Positions 34,267 to 45,500 of a stretch of DNA of 64,000 nucleotides are shown here, piece by piece. Source of the stretch: Cordia subcordata. Taxonomy: Eukaryota > Streptophyta > Magnoliopsida > Boraginales > Cordiaceae. Where the stretch lies: the NCBI GenBank assembly GCA_028554755.1, contig JAPTOF010000024.1, forward strand, positions 2,728,001-2,792,000, in the 5' to 3' direction. Each line of letters starts with the position of its first letter. Positions within the stretch are counted from its first letter, which is position 1. Under the pieces are notes generated by a model, which was not told where the DNA came from, searched no databases, and worked only from the letters and a program-made list of their open reading frames with translations. The position numbers were made by a program, and so were the translations under genes.

Positions 34267-36165
34267 TGGTGTGACTTTTTGAGTACATGCTTTAAAGACT
34301 CACAAGCGCACGAATCAATGTAGTAGCGTGTGTGCGAGAATGAGTGTCGAACCACAGGGAGGCTAATTGGTCGAGTGAATTTTGTGCTCGTGGGTCCTAA
34401 GAATGCAGAAAAGAAAGCTGAAACTAATCATATTTTTGGGATTTTGGATTAACGGGAGCTCGAAAGTAAGAAAATAAAACTACACTATGAAATGGAAAGC
34501 GAGGAAACAAGTTAATCTAGAGAAAACTAACAAATGCAAAGGTGTTAGGGTGACTTTGACTTACGAATGGGTGATTCTATACTCAAATGCTATGGGATTA
34601 AAGGATGATGGCTTACTATGGTGATTGCTCTTAGCTAAGTTGCTAATTAGTATCCTAATTTCCCCTTAGGACTCGGTACAAGTCCTTCCCTAGGCGGCGC
34701 CTCCTAGAGCTATAGCGTGGTCTTTATGACCTAGGGCCTTAAGAGTAACTAACTAGCTCTCTAGGTGACTTAAAATGAAAGTACCCTAGTACCTAAACCA
34801 TTAGCTGGAGTTAAAGCCAAAACTTAGAGTTGCTATGGTTGACTAAACCTATTCGAAAACCTATTGGCTAAATTTAAAGCCAAAGGAGACTCAACTTAGG
34901 GTAGCTGTAAATTAGTTGCCATCATTCCAAGATCAGTACAGTAGGATTTAACTTATTAGCACATTCATTCATGTTCTAGGCTAAGGTGTTTGTGAATAAT
35001 GGGATCCATTCAACTACCAAACATTGTCATGCACGGATTACACCATTAAAAGCAATTAACAATCAGTATGTAGGCATTATTGAAGTCATATTCACTACTA
35101 GGCATGCAAACATACATATAGACATTAAAATAAGCATTACCCACTTTATAGCATCCATATATAAACACATAAACATAATTATAGTATGGATTAGATGTGT
35201 TTAATAACAAATAGACTTCAATTTATACACATGCTACTCATTTAGCCATTTTATCAAACACTTAGACATGAATGAGAAAATAACCATTTGAACAAGAAAA
35301 TCAAAACATGTATATATTAAGCCATCAAATCCCATATCGTAAGAGTATACAGTTAACCCATTACATAAGCTAAATCACCCTACATAAGTCTATGGAGTAT
35401 ATAGTTAACCTATTACACAAGCTAAATCACCCTACACAAGTCTACTCAATCACAATAGAAAATAGAATGAAAAAAAGATTATGAAGCTTCCTTTTCATCC
35501 TAGCTAATCTTGTACAAATCCCTTGAGCAAACTCTAATCCAAATGTTTGGAACCCTCCAAATTGAGTTTGATTCAAGGTGAGAGATGTGTGAGAAAGTGT
35601 GTGTGAGGTGGGTAAGAATTAGGGTTAAATGTATGAGATGTAAGTGTGAAGTGTGTTTGATGGGTCTAAAAGTCTTCCCCTTTCTCTGTAAAATCAGGCC
35701 CTATTTATAGATTTTCGCGTACTGCCGGTTGATCTTGACCTAGTCGATCAACTGGCTCTGGAGGGGTAGTCGATTGGTATTTTTTGGTAGCTCTCTGGGG
35801 TGGCCTGTTGACCGACTTGAAGGAGGAAGTCAACTGGCAATTATTGGTTGCTTTCTGGAGTAGCCGGTCGACCGACTTTCCTTCTAGGTTGTCCGGCTGA
35901 CTTTTTTTCCTCCATTCTTTGTCTTTTCGGCCTCTGATCTTCTTCCCTCAATCCGTGCATCTTCCATCTTCATCACCCATCAACGTCCAATCTCGATCTT
36001 AACCCAAAGTTCACCTAAAGCACAAAATTAAGCATTTAATATAGCATTTGACTTAGAAACTCAACTATGTACATTTGCTTATGCTCAAGCTTAACTCTAG
36101 TATATGTAGTATACTAATACATCTTCTAAGGCTCAGAACACCGCACACAAAGACACAACACGTCA
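34267..36165 (-). repeat. 5' LTR of gypsy E
   Basis: 1,899 bp, partner of 25096-26940. It carries a private tandem duplication (35343-35446) of about 52 bp. The promoter cluster at 35718-35905 includes GGTCGACC at 35876-35883 and many CpG-decayed versions (GGTTGATC, AGTCAACTGG), with the TATA-like box at 35703-35710. Confidence 0.92.
35343..35446. repeat. 52-bp tandem duplication in the 5' LTR of gypsy E
   Basis: Copies start GAGTATACAGTTAACC at 35343 and GAGTATATAGTTAACC at 35395; the other LTR has a single copy near 26172. It therefore arose after insertion, by slippage or unequal exchange. Confidence 0.8.
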
Positions 36166-36170
36166 CTCGA

Positions 36171-36491
36171 TATGACCTCAATTAAAGACATGCCCATTAT
36201 GTCAGCAATCATAACCTCAGAACTTAATTGATATATCAAATTCTATTACTTGTCCCTGAAACGATTAAATCTGATCAAGTAATATGTGGTCATGGAATTA
36301 ATTTACAACATCTGCACATACAAGTTATGATTGCATGTAAATTCCTTCATTCCATATATTTTTTAAACTGAAAACATATTTTTGATATTGATTCTGAAAC
36401 AACTTTTATTATAAAATATCAAAGATAAATTAAGGAAATTACCTTGAATCAGGAAGTCTTTCTCTAAAGCCAGAGCTTCGTGCTGATACCG
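36171..36491 (-). other. Copia D leader and primer binding site
   Basis: The part of the copia D leader left on the far side of gypsy E. At its end GCTGATACCG (36482-36491 on +) is the reverse of CGGTATCAGC, a mutated initiator tRNA-Met primer site (usual TGGTATCAGA). No ORF. Confidence 0.75.
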
Positions 36492-36764
36492 TGTTGTGAA
36501 ACTAATCGAGAGTTATAAAGCTACAGAAATTAAATAGAGAAGAGAGAAAATATTATAAAAGGGAGAAGAACTCTTATTATTTTGATGTGTAAAAAATACA
36601 ATGCCAAGGGCCCTATTTATAGGGGCAAAATAGCAGAAGTTAGATAAGACCAAACTACATAGTTCTAAACCAACTCTATTTTTGTAGAGATAAAGATAAC
36701 TATATCTCATATGTGATAACTCCTACCACAATGAATATCCACATATATTTATAATTTCATGACA
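36492..36764 (-). repeat. 5' LTR of copia D with TATA box
   Basis: 273 bp. In element sense it begins TGTCATGAAATTATAAAT and includes CCTATAAATAGGGCCC (reverse of 36609-36624), a good plant TATA box. A pyrimidine-rich transcript start region lies about 30-100 bp on (CTCTTCTCTATTT). It ends CACAACA next to the primer site. Confidence 0.9.
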
Positions 36765-37075
36765 TTATTAATATTATAATTTTTTTTATTATAGAAATAT
36801 TTTTTAATTAATTGAAATTTTATTTTGTCAAAAAAATACGTGGACAAATAGGACTTGCACTTTTTTTGGTATATTTTGATGTGTATAGAAATTGAAATGG
36901 ATTTGTGTTATTTGGATTTATATTTGTGAAAGAAAGTATAAAGATATGGAGAGAGATTGTGTTTATTGTAAAATTACCAAAAAATTATTGAAGTAAGGGT
37001 GGGATTAATATTAATGTTTTAGAAACAGTAATTGAAATATTATTTCACATGTAAATACTACTTAAAACACTGTTA
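36765..37075. other. AT-rich sequence between copia D and the RVT_3 remnant
   Basis: Begins with the right TTATT target copy (36765-36769). No ORF above 60 codons and no recognised repeat. It would be the 3' flank of the RVT_3 pseudogene. Confidence 0.6.
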
Positions 37076-37521
37076 TCAAACAAGACCCCAGTCTATTGGC
37101 ATGCAATACCTAAATTTAGCCTTAGCCACCCAATCACGAGCTGAATTAATGAACCTATGAATGCAATGAAGCACTATATGAGAGTTTCCTATGATAATTT
37201 TTCGAATATCCTCCATAATCGGATGTACTCTTCAACAAAGAGGGGCTCCAGGAGAATCAATTGTCTTGAAGACCACTTCCGTGTTGCTTTCAATGATAAT
37301 GCCTTCAAACAGGAGCTGGGAAGCAAAGAGGCAAGCTCTCCTAATTGCATGCACTTTTGCTTTAGCTGCTAAGGAACAATACACGAGGTATGCTAGACCA
37401 TAGACTAAGACCACCGTCATACCTTACCGATAAGTGGTGTCACTACAAGTTTTTACCTCCATTATAGGAGGCATCAACATTAATCTTGAGATGTGGCTAG
37501 CTAAATTACTTAGAGACTTTT
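37076..37521 (-). pseudogene. RVT_3-type RNase H-like pseudogene, C-terminal part
   Basis: The reverse frame from about 37420 reads LAAKAKVHAIRRACLFASQL, LFEGIIIESNTEVVFKTIDS, then a TGA where relatives have Trp (PLC*RVHPIMEDIRKI), then HCIHRFINSARDWVAKAKF and CMPIDWGLV ending at a stop (37076-37078). This matches the plant RVT_3 RNase H-like domain: AEALAIRRAC, IIESDSxVVxxAI, IMEDIR, RSANxxADWxAK, and the common PxDW end. KINVDASYNGG near 37480 is the domain start, with frame damage after it. Copia C cuts it at 37521, and an upstream piece resumes at 57929-58019. Origin: a LINE-derived or cellular RNase H-like gene. Confidence 0.75.
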
Positions 37522-38914
37522 TGTTGACTAAATATTCATTATTGATTTTGATGATAAAAAATTTGATCATGTTTTGACCAAATATGCATTATTAATTTTA
37601 ACTAAATATGATCATTTTACTAACATCATCTTGTGAATATCATATGTGTATTATAAAGATAGATGCTTGGAAGATAGAAGAAAATGAGCCATGAAGTACA
37701 TAAAAGATTATCCTCCAAAGAGCTCAAAGCTTGAAGAAGAAGTTGATGAGAAGTCACAAGGTGGAGAAGAGACGTCATAAGGGATACCAGATGTATTGCT
37801 CTTTTGTGAATTGCCTTAGAATCACAAGTAATAGCTCAAGTTTCTCACTTTCATGATACAAACATTTTAAAATCTCATGAACATTATTTTTCATAAAATG
37901 CAAAACTTGTTTGAATGCATACATAGCATAAAAGTCTTCAAACATGTGTTTTGCAATTGTTCTAAGTTTTGAGAAAATTTTTGCAAAGTGTTTGGAGTTG
38001 ATTTGTTGTTATGAAAATTTGTTAAAATTGATTTAAAACTATTTAGGCTTGTTTAGCTTTGTTTCAGCAATCTGGAGTGGCCGAACTCCGTGAGTCGGTT
38101 GACCGGCTGACCGGGGGGGGGTCACTTGGCCAAGTCAAAAGTGCAGGGGTTAAGCCGGACTGCCTAGCCAGTTGACTGGCTAAAGCATCTGGCCTAGTTA
38201 GTAAAGCAAAGGGGCAAGCCGGTCGACTAGCGAGGGGGCTCTACATTAAATGCACTAGCCATTTTATTACCATTCCGCCCCAATTTTCACTCTCCTCTCA
38301 ACTACCAAATCCCTAACACCAAAATCTTCTTAAATACTCATTCAAACACATTCAAGAACAATAATCCAAGCTTGTAGGATCTAATATCATCATTTTATTG
38401 CTGAAATCTCTGAGTTATACTTGTCAAATCTTTGAGCTTTCAAGAACTTTATTTGCTATATCTACTTGTGAGAAGAACTACTATATCTTACATCCATTTT
38501 ACTATCTTCTTGATTGTATACACACTCAAACAGCTTGAAAATCCTGGAGAACATTGCTAAGCTTTCAAAGAGTGTGGGGAAATCTTAGAGAGGGAATCTC
38601 TTGGGTTCTTTGAGAGGTGGTTTCAAAGAGTTCTAAAACTTGGTTTGTGCTTCACCAAGAGTTAAGAAGCATTCTAATGGAGTTGTTGGAGTCCTAAAGG
38701 GAGCATCCTTAGGCGGTAGATGTAGGCGCCGCCGAACCACCCAAAAATTATCTGTCCTCATACTTTCTTACTCATCATTTACATTGCTTGCATTGATATC
38801 TTTGTTTTTGATATATTGCTTAAGAGACATTGTATGATTTATTCGGTGAATTTTTAAATACAAAAATTATTAGATATCTTAATTCACCCCTCTCTTATAA
38901 TATTTACATCTACA
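37522..38914 (+). repeat. 5' LTR of copia C
   Basis: TGTTGACTAAATATTC..CATCTACA, 1,393 bp. The region 38083-38236 is a GC-rich patch with palindromic GTCGACC-type motifs (CGGTTGACCGGC, AGCCAGTTGACTGGCT, AGCCGGTCGACTAGC), followed by the CCCCAATTTTCACTCTCC leader. The small 38640-38837 ORF is not supported as a gene. Confidence 0.92.
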
Positions 38915-38916
38915 AT

Positions 38917-38928
38917 TGGTATCAGAGC
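38917..38928 (+). other. Copia C primer binding site (initiator tRNA-Met type)
   Basis: TGGTATCAGAGC, an exact complement of the initiator tRNA-Met 3' end, two bases after the 5' LTR. It shows the element reads rightward. Confidence 0.93.
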
Positions 38929-38944
38929 TAGGGTTTTACTTATA

Positions 38945-39257
38945 GCTTAACAACTAGTAGAATTACATTTAACAATAGTGAACTCAAGTGCTTTAATTGC
39001 AATAAACCAGGGTACATCAAAGAAAATTGCCCGAAGTTGACAAAGAAGAAAGAAGACAAAGCATTTAAGGTAACATGAGACACCTCCGAGAATGAGGAAG
39101 ATATGGAGGAATAACATGAGGTTGCAAATTTTTGCCTCATGGCCAATGAGGATGAGGTATAATCTTCTCCATCTAGTTATTATTCATCTAGTGAGGAGGA
39201 GAAAGAAGAGTATACTTTGGAAGAACTAAAAGAGGCATTTGCAAAATGCCAAGAACT
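38945..39257 (+). pseudogene. gag: Copia C gag, part before gypsy F; N-terminus missing
   Basis: The frame reads NNSELKCFNCNKPGYIKENC, a zinc knuckle with Tyr in place of His (CX2CX4YX4C), then KKEDKAFKVT*, HEVANFCLMANEDEV* and EEYTLEELKEAFAKCQEL up to the insertion at 39258. The knuckle starts only about 60 bp after the primer site, whereas SIRE gag normally has several hundred bases of N-terminal domain first, so that part is deleted. Three in-frame stops are visible. The gene resumes at 50458. Confidence 0.8.
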
Positions 39258-41141
39258 TGATCGTACTTTTTTGAGTGAAAGCTCTAAAGACTCGCAAGAG
39301 CACAGATCGATGCAGTATAATGTGTGCGAGAACGGGTGTCGAACCACAGGGAGGCTATGTTGTGAGATGGATTCTACGTGTGTGTTCTAGAATGTGCCTC
39401 AAAATAAGAAATCTAAACTATCTATTTTTGGGATTTTGGATTTTTGAATGGTTGGGAGCTCTAACTAAAATGAATTAAGCTAAACTATGGAATTGGGAAA
39501 AGTAGGGAACAAGCTAATCTAAAGGAAATAACAAATGGAAAGGGGTTAGGGTGACTTCAACTTATGAATGGGTAATTCTATACTCAATTGTTATGGGATT
39601 AAAGGATGATGGCTTACTTTAATGAATGCTATTAACTAGGTTGCTAAATTAGTGTCTTAATTTCCCCCTATGCCTTGGTGCGGGCCAGTCCCTAGGCTGT
39701 GCCTCCTAGAGCTACGGTGTGGTCCTTATGACCTAGGGCCTTAAGAGTGACTAACTAGCTTCCTAGGTGACTTAGAATGAACCTACCCTAGTACCTAAAT
39801 CATTGGTTGGATTTAAAGCCAAGACCTAGTGTCGCTAAGGTTGACTAATCCTATCCTGAAACCTATTGGCTGGATTTAAAGCCAAAGAAGACTCGGCTTA
39901 GGCTAGCCCCAAATTATGATTCGTCATTCTAAGGTCACAATAGCTGGATTTAACCTATTAACACATTCATACATGTTCTAAGCCAAGGTGTTCGCGAATA
40001 AAGGGACCTATTCAACTACCAAACATCGTCATGTGATTACACCATTAGAAGTGATTAACAACCGACATGTATGCATTATTGAAGTCATATTCACTACTAG
40101 GCATGCAAATATACATATAGACATGAATACAAGCATTACCTACTTCATAGCATTCACTTATAAACACATAGACATGATTATAATATGGATTAGATGTGTT
40201 TAGTAATAAATAGACTCCACCTTATACACATGTTACTCATTTAGGCATTTAATCAAACACTTAGACATGAATGAGAAAATAACCATTTGAACAAGAAGAT
40301 CAAACATGTATATCAGCCATTTAATCCCATATCATAAGAGCATATAGCTAACCCATTACATAAGTAAAATCACCCTACACAAGTCTACTCAATCATAATA
40401 AAAGATAGAATAAAAGAGAGTTTATGAAGCTTCCCTTTCATCCTAACTATTCTTGTACAAAACTCTTGAGCTGACTTGAATCCAAATGTTGAAACCTTTT
40501 AAATTCTCTTGCTCCAAAGTGATGAAATATGTGAGAGAGTGTGTGTGTTGTAGGTGAAGACTAGGGTTAAGTGTGTGTGTGATGGGTGTAACGATCCTCT
40601 CTAAAATTCCAAAAAAGCTCTACCAAAAGATCCCCCTTTTTTTTAGTCTGAAAATCGGGCTTTTATATCGACTTTTCACGAACTACCGGTCGACCGGCTC
40701 TTAGCTCGACCGGCTTTGTGGTGATGCTCTCTGGACTGGCTGATTGACCTAGCCGGTCCACCGGCTTTGGAGGGGTGGTTGTCCGGCTATTTTTGACACC
40801 TCTCTGGCTAGGTCGACCGGCTCTTTCTTCTTGGTCGTCCGGCTGACTTCTTTCCTCCATTCTTTGTCTTTTCGGCCTCTGATCTTCTCCTTTTGACTCG
40901 TACATCTCTCATCTTTATCACCTATCATTGCTTAATCTCGATCTTAACCTAAAGTTCACCTAAATCATTGAAAACAAGCAATTAGTGTAGCAATTTGTCT
41001 CTTAAACTCAATATGTACATTTGTTTACACTTAAGCCTATTCTTATCAAAAGTACTACGCCATTGCATCTTTTTGAGTACTTAATACTTCTTAAATATAG
41101 GTAAATTACAATGCAAACCCACACATAAACACAACACATCA
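39258..41141 (-). repeat. 3' LTR of gypsy F
   Basis: TGATCGTACTTTTTTGAG..ACACATCA. In element sense the TATA box is at 40661-40670 (CGATATAAAA). Directly upstream lies a cluster at 40685-40850 with CCGGTCGACCGGCT at 40686-40699 and GGTCGACCGGCT at 40811. The left flank shares 11 bp (TGCCAAGAACT) with the primer-site end of the 5' LTR junction. Confidence 0.93.
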
Positions 41142-42537
41142 ACACCCCCAAACTTCTTCTTGCTTGTCCTCAAGCAAGCCCAATCTTAAATTTATTTCTA
41201 AAGCTGATACAATTGATTGCCTAAAGGTTTGACTCGCTATCAAGATTAGTCTAAGAAGCATGAAGTGGGCATTCCTATTGTGGAGAGATATCCAAATCTC
41301 TTTGGATCCTCCCTCTACTCATAAGGGGTCTCGTTCCTCGTGGAAATTTCCCAAGTACCCAATCCACCACAAGCCTAGGATTCTAACTCATGCACTCGGA
41401 ATGCTGATATTTCGTGCTCCCTCAACTAACATGGCCTCCTCAACATGCACCAAGCCTCAAAGACAAGAAGAGAGAATATACAAACACAATAGCTTATAAA
41501 AAGCCTTATTCACGTATCTACAAAGATGATAACTTGTGCTAGGTTGACATTGTGTCACTTATGCACTTATTCACTAACTTTTTGGTGCCTTTGGTTTTTT
41601 TGTTTTTCACTTCATTTCATTATATATATATATGCACCTCTTTGCCTTTTTCAATTTTTTTTTTGAATTTTCATGCTTTGTATTGTATTCACAAAAAGAA
41701 AAAAAAAGAAAGGCTTAGGCACATAAAAAAGAACCAATCAAGGAAGGGGTACTCACATCAACAACCCTTTTCGAACACTCTTTCCTACCAAGCTATGGGG
41801 TGGCTACAAGGGTTATTCTTTCAAGGTTCTCACTCCCTACAACTTGAAGGGCATCCCCTCAAGACTTAGTTTTCAACCACTCTATTCATTTCCCCACAAT
41901 GCATCTTATCTTCATAAATCAATAGAGTCAATCACAAAAGCCAACACAATGATCAACAAAGAAATAAATGACTCTATATGCATCAAAATTGAAAAATTTT
42001 CACCATTTTTAAGCGCATAATGCAATCTACCCTAAGCAAGATATATAACAAGAAAACCAAACTCCTATACCCCCAAACCTAAACTTTACTTGTCCTCAAG
42101 CAAATAGATCAAAACACAACAATAAGCAAATTGTCATTGCAAAACAAGTAAGGGTGGTGGGGATAGGGTATAAATATGGGGAATAAATGGAGAAAGGATA
42201 GATACAACCTTGCATTTTCTTCAAAGCTTTCCATGCCAATGATAAATCACCGTACTACTAATCCTATGACTTACAATCCATAAACACTTAAAAAGAAAAG
42301 AAGATTAGTAGCATTGCCTATGCATGCTTGCATTGGCATGTGCAATAATGAGCAATGGTGTATCTTATGGGACAAAGGATTGGGATTCAACACTTTGGTT
42401 TGGATGCAAGAAAGATAGAATAAAGAAAATAAAAAGAAAAGAAAGTGAAACAAATGTAGAACTGCAAAGTTGAACCTAGGTTGCCTCCTAGTAGCACTAA
42501 CCACCATGCCGTCAGTCGGGCAAACACCAACTTATCT
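41142..42537 (-). other. Gypsy F 3' untranslated region with two hairpin/polypurine modules
   Basis: The LTR-adjacent tract ACACCCCCAAACTT (41142-41155, read in reverse AAGTTTGGGGGTGT) is the polypurine tract, next to CTTGCTTGTCCTCAAGCAAG (41159-41178), a near-perfect hairpin. A second module, CCCCCAAACCTAAACTTTAC plus TTGTCCTCAAGCAA, lies at 42070-42103. About 930 bp separate them, as in E. No gene; a TA microsatellite is at about 41621-41632. Confidence 0.7.
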
Positions 42538-45500
42538 TCAACTCCCATAGATAGGGTCCTGAAGCATTAAAGCCTCCATACGAGCCATGCTCGGATCATA
42601 TGCATGCTTTAGGCGTTGCCTATTCACCGTCAACTCTCGGCCATTCTTCAAGTCTTTAATCTTGACTGCTCTGGAAGGATAGGCAACCATCACCTCATAT
42701 GGACTATCCCATCTTGTCTTAAGCTTACCTGGAAAGAGTTTCAATCGTGAGTTAAACAACCAAACATTATCAAAATAAGAGAATGATTTCTTAATAATGT
42801 GTTTATCATGAATTCTCTTCATCCTATCCTTATAAAGTTTAGCGTTCTCATATGCCTCGAATCTAAGCTCTTCCAATTCCACTAGGTCTAGCTTCCTTTT
42901 CTCACCCGCTCTTGCCAAGTCAAAATTTAGGACTTTGATTTCCCAATAAGCTCTATGCTCTAATTCTACCGGCAAGTGACAAGCTTTACCAAAAACCAAT
43001 CTATACGGAGACATACCAATGGGAGTCTTAAAGGCGGTACGGTAGGCCCACAAAGCATCATTTAGCCTAATAGACCAATCTCTCCTATCGGGCCTAACCG
43101 TTTTCTCTAAAATATGCTTAATTTCCCTATTGGACACCTCTACTTGCCTACTAATTTGTGGGTGATAAGGAGTGGCTACCTTATGAGTGATCGAATATCT
43201 TCTCAACAATGCCTCTAAAGTCCTATGGTGAAAATGCAAACCCCCATCACTAATTAAGACCCTAGGGACTCCAAATCTAGAGAAAATGTTCTCCCTAATG
43301 AACTTAACCACTACCCTATGGTCATTAGTGCGTGTGGGAATTGCTTCAACCCATTTGGACACATAATCAACGGCTACTAAAATTTATTAGTACCCAAAGG
43401 AAGGTGGAAATGGACCCATGAAATCTATACCCCAAACGTCAAACAACTCACATGGAAGAATAGGGGATAAAGGCATCATGTTTCTCCTAGAGATGGACCC
43501 AGATTGTTGACATTTAAAACACTTCTTACAATACTCTTGGGCATCCTTAAAGAGAGTAGGCCAAAATAATCCACATTGCAAGACCTTTGTGCAGGTCTTT
43601 TTCCCACTAAAATGGCCCCCACACCCCTCATCATGACACATACTCAAAACATTCTCAAACTCGTCCTCAGGCACACACCGACAAATCATTTGATCCGCAC
43701 ACACTTTGAAGAGATAGGGATCCTCCCAAAAGAAATGTCTAACTTGTGCTAGGAACCTATCTTTTTCTCTCTTCTCCCAATGAAAAGGAAAACGCCATGT
43801 GGCAAGATAATTGACAATATGAGCAAACCAACGTATGTGATGAGAGACGGCAAACAATTGCTCATCGGGGAATGAATCATGAAAAGGAGATGGATCACTA
43901 GAAGACTCGCTAACAAGACAGGAAAGATGATCCGCAACTAAATTTTCTCTGCCCTTCTTATCCCAAATTTCTATGTCAAACTCTTGAAGGAGGAGCAACC
44001 ACCTAATCAAGTGGGGCTTACATTCTTTCTTAGACAATAAATACTTCAATGCTGCATGATCGGTGTAGACAATTATTTTGGACCCTAGGATGTATGACCT
44101 AAACTTGTTAAGGGAAAAGACTATTGCTAGAAGCTCTTTTTTCGTGGTGGTATAGTTCTTTTGGGCTTCATCAAGAGTCTTGCTAGCATAGTACACAACA
44201 TGGGGCAACTTATCCTTCCTTTGACCTAAAACAGCTCCTATCGCATAATTGGATGCATCACACATAACCTAAAATGGGAGACTATAGTTAGGTGGCTGGA
44301 TAATTGGGGATGTAGACAATAAGGATTTAAGCCTATTGAAAGCTCTAACACATTCATCATCGAAGTCAAAAGAGACATCTTGTGCTAGGAGCTTAGACAA
44401 GAGATGTGCAATGTGACTAAAATCCTTAATGAACCAATGGTAGAATCCTGCATACCCTAGAAAGAATCTAACATCCTTGACACACTTAGGGATAGGTAAC
44501 TTTTCAATCAATTCTACCTTAGCCGGGTCAACTTGAATTCCACTAGATGAAACAACATGACCCAACACTATCCCTCACTGCACAATGAAGTGGGATTTCT
44601 CCCAACTCAACACTAAATTCTTCTTCACACATTGGTCTAAGACTAAAGAGAGATGACTCAAGCACTCATCAAAGCTATCTCCAAAGACTGAGAAATCATC
44701 CATGAAAATCTCTAAATGCCTCTCGATCATGTCACTAAAAATGGCCATCATACATCTCTGAAAAGTCGCTGGGGCATTGCAAAGACCGAAGGACATTCTC
44801 CTATAAGCAAAAGCGTCATAGGGACAAGTAAAAGTGGTCTTCTCCTGGTCTTCGGGAAACACGGGGATCTGATTATAACCCGAATAGCCATCTAGAAAAC
44901 AATAGTAGCTATGCCCAGCTATTCTATCTAAAATCTAGTCTAGAAAAGGCAATGGGAAATGATCCTTCCTAGTTTTGGAGTTGAGCTTCCTATAATCAAT
45001 ACAAACTGTCCACCCCGTGAGAGTACGTGTAGGGATAAGCTCTTCTCTCTTATTTTCAATAATCGTGATCCCGGACTTCTAAGGGACAACTTGGATCAGG
45101 CTAACCCACTCACTATCGGAGATCGGATAAATAATGCTTGCATCTAAAAGCTTAATGATCTCTTTCTTAACTACTTCGCTCATGTGTAGGTTGAGCCTCC
45201 TTTGCATCTCCCTAGAAGGAATGGCTCCATCCTCAAGGTGAATACGATGCATGTAAACCGAAGGGTCTATCCTTCTCAAATCATCAATTTTCCACCCTAT
45301 AGCCTTCCTATGATTCCTAAGGACCTCTAAGAGACGCTCCTTATGCTCACTAGAAAGATCGGAAGCTATAATGACTGGAAGGGTCTCACTAGGGCCTAGG
45401 AATGCATACTTCAAATGATCAGGAAGGGGTTTGAGCTCTAAAGAATTGCTAGGCTCAACCAAGGGGGACTTAACCTCAACATCATCAATGGGGACATCAC

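Larger units (their letters stand above)
25096..36165 (-). mobile_element. Gypsy element E (Athila-like), nested in copia D leader
   Basis: LTRs at 25096-26940 and 34267-36165, with a perfect CTCGA duplication outside (25091-25095, 36166-36170). The - strand carries a tRNA-Asp-type primer site (34243-34260), gag (33996 onward), protease, RT, RNase H and integrase: gypsy order with integrase last. The protease phrase HALLDLGSSVNLI, the (L)GRPFLAT motif, RT preceded by PSREMQKRLNPHM and the LTR length of 1.85-1.9 kb point to the Athila/Tat branch. No convincing env-like ORF lies between integrase and the 3' LTR. Frame changes at several points. Confidence 0.93.
19752..36764 (-). mobile_element. 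Copia element D, containing gypsy E
   Basis: LTRs of 274 bp (19752-20025) and 273 bp (36492-36764) bound the element, with a perfect TTATT duplication outside (19747-19751, 36765-36769). On the - strand, from the right, come PBS, leader (split by gypsy E at 25096-36165), gag (24965-23952), protease (23756), integrase, RT (21586-21023) and RNase H: complete copia order. Short LTRs, the gag zinc knuckle phrase followed by the YFVDLYQASLK motif, and the protease fit a Tork/TNT-like lineage. About 20 differences between the LTRs, counted by eye, mark an old insertion. Stops and several frameshifts make it inactive. Confidence 0.93.

Noticed and set aside
36765..37075. Possible host exon next to the RVT_3 remnant
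   Set aside because: AT-rich with no sustained ORF on either strand and no splice-site pattern I could defend.
38917..38928. Possible tRNA gene fragment at TGGTATCAGAGC sites
   Set aside because: These are 12-18 base primer binding sites beside LTRs; no cloverleaf sequence surrounds them.
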